Positions 18,420 through 24,816 of a stretch of DNA of 64,000 nucleotides are shown one piece after another. The DNA lies in assembly GCA_041690495.1 (NCBI GenBank), contig JAWLHE010000003.1, forward strand, positions 248,001-312,000, given 5' to 3'. A model generated the notes under the pieces. It searched no databases. It was not told the DNA's origin and saw only the letters and a list, made by a program, of their open reading frames with translations. The position numbers and the translations under genes were made by a program. Positions within the stretch are counted from its first letter, which is position 1; each line of letters begins with the position of its first letter. The DNA comes from DATAAP01 sp041690495. GTDB taxonomy: Bacteria; Pseudomonadota; Alphaproteobacteria; CACIAM-22H2.

Positions 18420-18683
18420 TCACAGCCTGTCGTGCAGCAGCCGTAGCAATAGAATCAAGACTACGGCACTGGCAATGCCGCCAATGATTCGCGCATGCCA
18501 GATATAGAATGGATCGCGCACATATCGGCTCGCCCATGACTGCATGGGATTGGCCCGGTGCATCCAGATGGGTCCCATGTCCACAGCGCGAATCGTCCAC
18601 TCTTGGACCTTTCGCGGCCAGCCGAGGCATACCAGCGCAATCGCCACAAGGATTGCGAAGGCGAGGGCAACGACAACATTCAT
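18420..18683 (-). CDS. Small two-helix membrane protein, unknown
   Basis: An 87-residue protein with a hydrophobic helix at residues 2-21 (VVVALAFAILVAIALVCLGW) and another at about 68-84 (IIGGIASAVVLILLLRLL). A soluble segment rich in Trp, Arg and Met lies between them. ATG 18683 follows GAGGAG by nine bases. Base composition is less G+C-rich than neighbouring genes. No family was recognised. It is divergent from the next gene, which encodes a phosphodiesterase-superfamily enzyme. Confidence 0.65.
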   Translation of the reverse strand: MNVVVALAFAILVAIALVCLGWPRKVQEWTIRAVDMGPIWMHRANPMQSWASRYVRDPFYIWHARIIGGIASAVVLILLLRLLHDRL

Positions 18684-18798
18684 TTGCTTTGCTCCTCGAC
18701 GATCCGCCCGTCTCCTCGCCAGTCTATACGCACTAAAGCAAGAGCCCTATACTCAACCGCAGACTGTGACCCTTGTCGTCAACAGCCGCGGAGCAGCG

Positions 18799-20388
18799 AT
18801 GCCCCCGTTAACCAAGGTTCTGTTCCTGGAGATCGACGCGGGCGAGCAGAGCCTGGTGCGGCAGTGGGCGGCCGCGGGGCTGATGCCGAACGTCGCGCGG
18901 CTGCTGGAGCGCGGACTGGTCGGGCCGACCCTGGCGCCGGAGGGATTCTTCGTCGGCTCGATCTGGCCGTCGCTGACGACCGCGGTCAACCCGGCGCGGC
19001 ACTCCGTGCATTCGTGGGAGCAGCTCCGCCCCGGCACGTACGAGTTCTTCCGCATCGTCTTCCCGCACCAGAACAAGCGCACGCCCTTCTGGAAATGGCT
19101 GAGCGACGCCGGCCGCCGCGTCGCCGTGTTCGACATTCCGCTCTCGGGCATCGTCGAGAACCTCAACGGCATCCAGTCGGTCGAATGGGGTGCCCATGAC
19201 GCCGCGATCGGCTTCACAACATGGCCGCCGGTGCTGAAGGGCGAGATCGAGGCGAAATTCGGCCCCGCCCCGGCGCGCTCGTGCGACGGCAAGAAGACGT
19301 CCGAGGAGATTGCGGCGTTTCGCGACGGCCTCGTGCGCAGCGTGAATGCGAAGGCGGACCTCACCTGCCACTACCTGAAGCAGGGCGGCTGGGACTTCTT
19401 CGCGCAGGTCTTCACCGAGAGCCATTGCGCCGGCCACCAGACGTGGCACCTGCAGGACAAGACCTCGCCGCATTACGATCCCGCCGTCGCCGCGATCGCC
19501 GGCGACCCGATGCAGGACGTCTATGTCGCGATCGATCGCGCGATCGGCCGCGTCCTGTCGCTGGTCGGCGACGACACGACCGTCATCCTGCTGTGCGGCC
19601 ACGGCATGGGGCCGGCCTACGGCGCCTATTACCTGTTCCCCGACATCCTGATGCGCCTCGGCGTCGCCAGGCCGGTCGCGAAGAAGGAGCTGCCCGCGCC
19701 GGCCAAGGCGACGCGGCGCATGACCGATACGGTCCTCTCCGCGGCATGGCGCGCCATGCCCGAACAGGTCAAGGCGATGCTGCGCCCGCTGCGCAACGAC
19801 ATGCGCGAGTGGATCGACTACGACCCGGGCTACGAGCGTCCCGGCGGCCCGCGCCATATCGACCACGCGGCGAGCAAGTGCTTCATGATCGACAACAACC
19901 ATGCCGTCTCCGGCGTGCGGCTCAACCTCGTCGGCCGCGAGCCGAGCGGCGTGCTGCATCCGGGCGAGGAGGCCGACGCGTTCTGCGACGCGCTCGCGCG
20001 CGACCTGCTCGAGATCGTCGATCTCGAGCACGGGCTGCCTGCGTTCAAGAGCGTCACGCGTACCGCCGACCTCTATCGCGGCGAGTACGCCGACCACCTG
20101 CCCGATCTTCTCGTGCAGTGGAACCAGGCGATGCCGGTGGGCAGGGCGCGGCTGTCCTCGCCCAAAATCGGCGTGCTCGAAGGCGCCTACCGCATCTCGC
20201 GCACCGGAGAGCACCGGCCCGAAGGCCTGTTCGCCGCGACGGGCCGCGACATCGCCCCGCGGCTGCTCAACCGCACCGTCTCGGTCATGGACTTCGCCCC
20301 CACCTTCGCCGCCCTGCTCGGCGTGGCGCCGCCCCCCGACATCGATGGCCGTCCCATCGCCGAGGCCCTTCCCCGCGTCGACGCGTAG
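18799..20388 (+). CDS. Alkaline phosphatase superfamily (type I phosphodiesterase-like) protein
   Basis: A 529-residue protein of the AlkP/phosphodiesterase fold. Near the N-terminus it has LEIDAGEQSL, where these enzymes place the first metal ligand, then LMPNVARLLERG and SIWPSLTTAVNPARHS with the nucleophile-region Thr/Ser. Later come TESHCAGHQTWH, the segment LLCGHGMGPAYGAYY and the C-terminal VMDFAPTFAALLG. In typical members the metal-binding pair reads D-H-G-M, while here the Asp is Gly (CGHGMG), so metal binding may be altered. ATG 18799 is the likely start; a frame extending further upstream overlaps the divergent small gene. The substrate is unknown. Confidence 0.8.
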   Translation: MPPLTKVLFLEIDAGEQSLVRQWAAAGLMPNVARLLERGLVGPTLAPEGFFVGSIWPSLTTAVNPARHSVHSWEQLRPGTYEFFRIVFPHQNKRTPFWKWLSDAGRRVAVFDIPLSGIVENLNGIQSVEWGAHDAAIGFTTWPPVLKGEIEAKFGPAPARSCDGKKTSEEIAAFRDGLVRSVNAKADLTCHYLKQGGWDFFAQVFTESHCAGHQTWHLQDKTSPHYDPAVAAIAGDPMQDVYVAIDRAIGRVLSLVGDDTTVILLCGHGMGPAYGAYYLFPDILMRLGVARPVAKKELPAPAKATRRMTDTVLSAAWRAMPEQVKAMLRPLRNDMREWIDYDPGYERPGGPRHIDHAASKCFMIDNNHAVSGVRLNLVGREPSGVLHPGEEADAFCDALARDLLEIVDLEHGLPAFKSVTRTADLYRGEYADHLPDLLVQWNQAMPVGRARLSSPKIGVLEGAYRISRTGEHRPEGLFAATGRDIAPRLLNRTVSVMDFAPTFAALLGVAPPPDIDGRPIAEALPRVDA

Positions 20389-20545
20389 CGCCCGCTCTCA
20401 AAAGCGCACTGTCGTGCTCGGGCGCGACCGATGGCGTGTCGTCGAAGCGTCGAGCGCGCTGTCGTCGAGTGTGCGCATGTGAAGATGCATTCGCCGTTTC
20501 TCGTCGCGCCCGGCGTGAAGGACTCCACACAATCCCTCCGGCGTC

Positions 20546-20574
20546 TTGACCCCTGTATGCGGCGCAGCTTACCA
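20546..20574 (+). promoter_or_regulatory. Sigma-70-type promoter before the oxygenase gene
   Basis: TTGACC (20546-20551) and TTACCA (20569-20574) are separated by exactly 17 bases. The predicted start of transcription falls at the edge of a perfect palindrome (20582-20601), 46 bases before the oxygenase ATG. The spacing and the adjoining operator make this the most convincing promoter in the window. No transcript evidence is available. Confidence 0.6.
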
Positions 20575-20581
20575 TTGCCAA

Positions 20582-20601
20582 ATCGTTCGCGTACGAACGA
20601 T
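20582..20601. promoter_or_regulatory. Palindromic operator ATCGTTCG-CGTA-CGAACGAT
   Basis: Perfect 8-bp arms ATCGTTCG and CGAACGAT are separated by CGTA. The palindrome sits just downstream of the promoter boxes, over the predicted transcription start, which is a repressor-type position. It would control the oxygenase plus solute-receptor pair. The cognate regulator is not encoded next to it. Confidence 0.55.
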
Positions 20602-20646
20602 CGTGCTGAAGCATGGGTCGCAATGTCGACGAAGGGAGGAAGCTGA

Positions 20647-21660
20647 ATGTCCGCGTCAGCAGGCCGCGCCGAAACCGTCCCCGTCATCGATATCGGCCCG
20701 TTCCTGTCGGGCGATCCGGCCGGCTCGCATGCGGTGGCCGAGGCCGTGCGCGAGGCGTGCGAGGGAATCGGCTTCTTCACCGTCGTCGGGCATGGCGTTC
20801 CCGAACCGCTGGTCGACCGCCTCTATGCGAATGCGCGCGCGTTCTTCGCGCTTCCCGTTGACGAGAAGCTGCGCGTCCGCAAGCCCGCCGGCACCAACCC
20901 CAAGGGCTACGCCCCGATGGGGATCAAGACGGTCGGCAAGGACCGCAATCCCGACCTGCGGCCGTCGCTGCACGAGAGCTTCGCGATCGGCCAGATCGAG
21001 GTGACCGACGATCCCTATTATCGCGATCCGGCCGCGGGTACCGCCTTCACGCCCAATCTGTGGCCCGACCGGCCCGAGGACCTGAAGCCGGCGATGGCCG
21101 CGTACTACCGCGAGATGACCCGCCTGTCGGGCTGGATCCTCGCGATCTTCGCCCGGATCCTCGACGTGCCCGCGCGCTATTTCGAGGAGCGTACCGACCG
21201 CCAGATCAGCACTCTGCGTCTGATGCACTATCCCGATCTCGCGCGCCAGCCGGAGCCGGGGGAGGAGCGCGCGGGTGCGCATACCGACACCACCGCTATC
21301 ACCATCCTGCGCGTCGACGACGCGCCCGGCGGCCTGCAGGTCCAGACCCTTTCGGGCAAGTGGATCGACGTCGCGCGCATTCCCGGCGCGTTCATCATCA
21401 ATGTCGGCGACATCATGATGCGCTGGACCAACGACCGCTTCATCTCGACCATGCACCGCGTCGTCAACCCGCCCAGCTTCGGCGGCGGCGTCGGGCGCAT
21501 CTCGATCCCGTTCTTCTGCATGCCGAACTACGACGCGGTGATCGAATGCATCCCGAGCTGCGTCGGCGCGCGCGCCAAGTATCCGCCGATCACGTCCGGC
21601 GACCTTCTCACCAACCGCTACGCGGTCACCTATTCGGTCGACAAGGCCGCCGCCGGCTGA
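20647..21660 (+). CDS. Isopenicillin-N-synthase-family Fe(II)/2-oxoglutarate-type oxygenase
   Basis: A soluble dioxygenase-superfamily enzyme of 337 residues. The N-terminal DIOX_N part has VPVIDIGPFLSG, FFTVVGHGVPEPLV and AFFALPVDEK. The iron triad appears as HTDTTAITIL (His, Asp) and TMHRVV (second His), and the cosubstrate pair Arg-x-Ser as GRISIPFF. Such enzymes hydroxylate or oxidise diverse small molecules, so the substrate cannot be read from sequence. ATG 20647 follows GGGAGGA. A Bug-type solute receptor follows after 25 bases, suggesting uptake and oxidation of the same organic acid. Confidence 0.88.
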   Translation: MSASAGRAETVPVIDIGPFLSGDPAGSHAVAEAVREACEGIGFFTVVGHGVPEPLVDRLYANARAFFALPVDEKLRVRKPAGTNPKGYAPMGIKTVGKDRNPDLRPSLHESFAIGQIEVTDDPYYRDPAAGTAFTPNLWPDRPEDLKPAMAAYYREMTRLSGWILAIFARILDVPARYFEERTDRQISTLRLMHYPDLARQPEPGEERAGAHTDTTAITILRVDDAPGGLQVQTLSGKWIDVARIPGAFIINVGDIMMRWTNDRFISTMHRVVNPPSFGGGVGRISIPFFCMPNYDAVIECIPSCVGARAKYPPITSGDLLTNRYAVTYSVDKAAAG

Positions 21661-21685
21661 ACCGCGACAAAAGGAGACGAAATCC

Positions 21686-22657
21686 GTGTACAGGTCGCTG
21701 ATTCTGGCAACGGCAGCAGCCCTTGTTCTGGCGGTCAACATCGGCAGTGCCGCGGCGGAGTGGAGTCCGTCCAAGCCGGTGCGCCTGATCGTGCCGTATG
21801 CGGCCGGCGGCGGCGCCGACATCATCGCGCGCCGCCTGGCGGAAAAGGTGAAGCCGGCCCTCGGCCAGCCCGTGCTGGTCGAGAACCGGCCCGGCGCCGG
21901 CACGGCGATTGCGGCTGCGGCGGTTGCCCGTGCGCCGGCCGACGGCCACACGATCCTGCTCGCAACCTCGACGACGCTGTGCGTCAACCCGATCCTGATG
22001 AAGGGCATCCAGTACAGGCAGGAGGACTTCGCGCCGATCGCGGTGCTGCAGTCGCTGCCCTTCATGGTGGTGACGCGGCCGGAGCTGAACGTGAAATCGC
22101 TGCGCGAGTTCGTGGCGCTCGCAAAGGCGAACCCCGGCAGATTTAACTACGGCACGCTCGGCGTCGGCAGCTCGAACCACGTGCTCGGCTCCGTGCTTGG
22201 CAGCAGTGCCGGCATCGACATCGTCCCCGTGCACTACACCAGCGGCTCGCCCGCCCTGCTCGCGCTCAAGCAGGGCGAGGTCCATATCTATCTTGACGGC
22301 ATCTCGACCTCGGTCCCGCGCGCGCGCAGCGGCGAGCTCAAGGGCCTCGCCGTCACCAGCCGCGAGCGCGTCAAGGCGGTGCCCGAGATCCCGACCGTCG
22401 CGGAGGAAGGCGTGCCCGACCTCGGCGTGGCGATCTGGTACGGCCTCGTGGCGCCGGCTGCGACGCCCAAGGACGCGATCGACCGCCTCAACGCCGAGTT
22501 CAACAAAGCCGTCGCCGAGCCCGACATCACGGCATCGCTGATCGCCGACGGCACGGAGCCGCTGCTGATCTCGCCAGCGCAGTTCGCCGCCCTGATCAGG
22601 GAAGACACCGCCCTGTGGCGCAAGATGATCGAGCCGCTCAACATCGAGCTGAAGTAA
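21686..22657 (+). CDS. Bug/TctC-family tripartite tricarboxylate transporter receptor
   Basis: A periplasmic solute-binding protein of 323 residues. The signal peptide ends at IGSAAAEW. The mature part begins WSPSKPVRLIVPYAAGGGADIIAR, then has LVENRPGAGTAIAAAAVA and the FNYGTLGVGSSNH and PVHYTSGSPAL ligand-loop regions. These proteins bind carboxylates such as citrate, succinate, nicotinate or glutamate derivatives. GTG 21686 follows AAAGGAGA. No TctA or TctB lies beside it, so it is an orphan receptor that may serve a membrane complex elsewhere or act as a sensor. It forms a two-gene unit with the oxygenase. Confidence 0.9.
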   Translation: MYRSLILATAAALVLAVNIGSAAAEWSPSKPVRLIVPYAAGGGADIIARRLAEKVKPALGQPVLVENRPGAGTAIAAAAVARAPADGHTILLATSTTLCVNPILMKGIQYRQEDFAPIAVLQSLPFMVVTRPELNVKSLREFVALAKANPGRFNYGTLGVGSSNHVLGSVLGSSAGIDIVPVHYTSGSPALLALKQGEVHIYLDGISTSVPRARSGELKGLAVTSRERVKAVPEIPTVAEEGVPDLGVAIWYGLVAPAATPKDAIDRLNAEFNKAVAEPDITASLIADGTEPLLISPAQFAALIREDTALWRKMIEPLNIELK

Positions 22658-22720
22658 GCCGCCACTTCCCGCTCCCGCGGCAGAGGGGTTTCCGGCACGC
22701 CGGCTGCGCGACCGCTCGCC

Positions 22721-22814
22721 GGCGAAAAGAAACCGTCTTGACCGCCCCGCCCGATATGCTCGAATCCGCCCGGATCACCACGCCCGCGCGGCCCCGACGG
22801 CCGGCGGGCGTTTT
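22721..22814 (+). repeat. Two-copy non-coding element, copy 1 (promoter-like box plus terminator hairpin)
   Basis: About 94 bases shared with the complement of 58223-58314. Conserved parts, in order, are AAAGAAACCGT, TTGAC (22738), a 16-base gap, TCGAATCCGC as part of a near-palindrome, and a hairpin with arms CGCCCGC/GCGGGCG followed by TTTT (22811-22814). The loop between the hairpin arms differs between copies while the pairing is kept, which suggests a structured RNA or terminator rather than a protein. If TTGAC...TCGAAT is a promoter, the product would be an RNA of about 50-60 bases. Alternatively it may simply end the upstream receptor transcript. No known RNA family was recognised. Confidence 0.6.
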
Positions 22815-22848
22815 GCCTTGCCTGGCCCGGCCGGCGCGCCGGCGCGCA

Positions 22849-22856
22849 TTCTCCTG
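22849..22856. repeat. Left target-site duplication of the insertion sequence
   Basis: TTCTCCTG directly precedes the left terminal inverted repeat and is repeated exactly at 24605-24612 after the right end. An 8-bp duplication is the size known for the IS1595 family. Confidence 0.85.
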
Positions 22857-22915
22857 TCTCCCTATCCGGTTAGCGCACGTGGAAAAGACAACCACAACCT
22901 TAAGGGTTAGTGAAG

Positions 22916-23401
22916 TCAATCGTCCTTGGGGTGGTTCTGTAGCATTCGAAGGAAGGCCTCAGGGTCGCTCACGAAACGGAAGCTATCCGATTTCTGGATC
23001 GCGGATAACAAGCGGGTCATGGAGGCTGGCAGCAAGAAACCGTCTTGGGTCAAAAGCAGCCAACCGTTCTTTGAGGCAATATCAATGAGGCCCATCAAAA
23101 ACCCATAAGCAATCACGCGCACGTCTATCCGAACGAAGATACCTTCCACTTTTCCAAGCCCCAGAAGGACGTCGATTCTATTGCCGTCCTCCTCACCCCA
23201 TCGCTTTAGGTCTTCGCTCCAAGAAGTGCTCTTCGAGAGGAGGCGCCCGAAGTCGCGGCACATGTCGGCGCGGCAGGAAGTATCTCCCCACCAATTCAAG
23301 GCGTCGAAATCGCTACGCGAAATCGTGAGCGGGCGCGCTCCGAACCGTCGCAGAACGGCATCTTCCGGCAGGCAGTGAAGGTCGTATTGCCAGATCGCCA
23401 T
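22916..23401 (-). CDS. Passenger gene of the insertion sequence, unknown function
   Basis: A 161-residue soluble protein of unrecognised family. It begins MAIWQYDLHCLPEDAVLRRF and contains a Trp-rich segment (FDALNWWGDTSC) and a Lys/Ser/Trp stretch (SKSTSWSEDLKRWGEEDGN). A hydrophobic patch (VIAYGFLMGLIDIA) follows, but no true membrane helix. The base composition is less G+C-rich than the chromosome around it. ATG 23401 lies twelve bases after the transposase stop, so both genes would be read from one transcript. The length and pattern recall small immunity-type or DUF proteins, but this is only an impression and no function is claimed. Confidence 0.72.
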   Translation of the reverse strand: MAIWQYDLHCLPEDAVLRRFGARPLTISRSDFDALNWWGDTSCRADMCRDFGRLLSKSTSWSEDLKRWGEEDGNRIDVLLGLGKVEGIFVRIDVRVIAYGFLMGLIDIASKNGWLLLTQDGFLLPASMTRLLSAIQKSDSFRFVSDPEAFLRMLQNHPKDD

Positions 23402-23413
23402 CGGTACCGCCCC

Positions 23414-24502
23414 TTAGCGTCGGCGCTTCTTAGGGGGCTTGCCCGACGCCTTTGTCGGCGTCGGGAGCGGCGGCGGAAGCGAGAGCTGCAGCTGCGGATC
23501 GTGCGTCATCCGGATCGCCGGCGATCCTGCCGTGGCCTCGCCATTGACGAGCTCCCGATAGGTGATGGTGCCGCGTGTCGCCGCCCGACGCAGCAGGAAT
23601 TCGTCCATCTGCCCGACGCCCCAGCGGCGATTGAACCGGTAGTTCCACTCGCGCAGATACCGCGGCAGGTGCTTCTTGCTGACGCCGTGATGCGTGCCGA
23701 CTAGCCAGGCTTTCAGGTTGCTGAACAGCGTGTGGATGATGGGCAGGTGCTCGACCGCGTTCTTGCCGTCGCCCTGGACGATAGGGAAGTGCGTGTAGTC
23801 ATCCTTGAGGCCGCGATAGCCGTCATAACCGTCGGTGAGGATCCACGTCCCGGCTTTGACGGAGTCCTTCACGAAGCCCGTAAGCTGCTTTCCGCTCCCG
23901 CCTGGGATTACGCGCGCCCGGGCGCCGCCGGCGATGAACCCGTGTTGTCTGATGCCGTTTCCTGCGCCGACCGCCTTCTTCTCGACGGCCATCACGACCA
24001 TTGCCTTGTTCGGGTTCTTGAGGCTCCGGCCCTTGCTGTCCCGATCATCGCGCCCGCCGATGAAGGTCTCGTCGATCTCGACATAGTCCGCGAGCGGCCA
24101 CTCGTGCCGCTCCGTCAGCGCGTGCCGGAGCTTGTGCGCCAGCAGCCAGGCGGTCTCGTAGCGCAGGCCCAGCTCGCGGGCGAGGAACATGGCCGAGACC
24201 CCGCGCTTGTCCCGGCTCATCAGATAGGCGGCGGCGAACCACACGCGCAGCGGTGTGCGGGTCTTGTGCATTACGGTACCGGCCGTGATCGATTCCTGGT
24301 ACCGGCACTTCCCGCACTCCCACACCCGCGGCCGGTGTCGCAGCTGGTAGCCCTTCGTGCCCTTACACGACGGGCAGACGAAGCCGTCCGGTCACCGCAG
24401 ATTGGCGAGGTGCAGGATACACGCCTGCTCGGTGCCGAACTTCTCCTGGAACTGGAGTAGCCCCAGCCGCGCGTCGGCCTTCTTCCTCTTGCGTCCCTTC
24501 AT
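23414..24502 (-). pseudogene. IS1595/ISXO2-like transposase, broken by an in-frame stop
   Basis: DDE transposase with an N-terminal zinc ribbon. Reading from ATG 24502, the start MKGRKRKKADARLG leads through EQACILHLANLR to a TGA (at about 24391) where the family has Trp in the RWPDG motif. The frame continues perfectly into PDGFVCPSC, then WECGKCRYQES completes the ribbon. The DDE core is intact: DYVEIDETFIGG (first Asp), ILTDGYDGYRGL (second Asp), THHGVSKKHLPRYLREWNYRFNRR (Glu segment). The C-terminus is Pro/Lys-rich (KKRRR). A GTG inside could give a shortened protein of about 300 residues lacking part of the ribbon. A single TGG-to-TGA change explains the defect. Confidence 0.88.
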
Positions 24503-24604
24503 CACGCGCCCGGCGCGCACTGGCGCGACCGCCCATATCCTGACGATTTCGGATGGGATTTTCAACCGCAGATGGTTTCTACGGGCTTAAACCGGATAGG
24601 GAGA

Positions 24605-24612
24605 TTCTCCTG
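24605..24612. repeat. Right target-site duplication of the insertion sequence
   Basis: TTCTCCTG is identical to the copy at 22849-22856 on the far side of the element. Confidence 0.85.
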
Positions 24613-24712
24613 AAACGATGAAACAGCTGAAACAAGTGAAACAGATGAAACGGCGAGACAGCCGGACCGGCGCCGGCGCGGCGAACGGCGCGCGGCGGTG
24701 AAGCGGTGAAGC
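24611..24712. repeat. Short tandem repeats TGAAACnnn and GGTGAAGC
   Basis: Five consecutive units of the form TGAAAC plus two or three variable bases run from 24611 to 24654, and two perfect GGTGAAGC units lie at 24697-24712. The complement of GTGAAGC occurs twice at 58063-58078. In both places the GTGAAGC pair lies about 130-145 bases beyond the terminator-like hairpin of the two-copy element, once the insertion sequence is removed in silico. No gene was seen from 24613 to 24816. The function is unknown. Confidence 0.6.
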
Positions 24713-24816
24713 AGCCGCGCGGTAGATAGTGATTTCATCCGGAAATCAATTAGTTACGGAAAAGGCGCCTCGCGGCGGACGGCTGCCCGCGGCATTCCGG
24801 CGCGCACCTGTCCCGG

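Larger units (their letters stand above)
22857..24604. mobile_element. IS1595-family insertion sequence with passenger gene
   Basis: A complete 1748-bp element. The terminal inverted repeats are 15/15 identical: TCTCCCTATCCGGTT at 22857-22871 and its complement at 24590-24604. Both ends are flanked by the 8-bp duplication TTCTCCTG. Inside, read leftward, are an ISXO2-like DDE transposase gene (interrupted by one stop codon) and, twelve bases after it, a passenger gene of 161 residues. Passenger genes are known in several IS1595 subgroups. The intact ends and duplication indicate recent insertion, while the nonsense codon suggests this copy cannot move on its own. It inserted between the receptor gene and a histidine kinase gene, inside a repeat-rich spacer. 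Confidence 0.93.

Noticed and set aside
23035..23048. AAGAAACCGTCTTG inside the passenger gene, also present at 22727-22740 in the two-copy element
   Set aside because: A 14-base match is expected by chance at this window size, and the neighbouring conserved blocks are missing.
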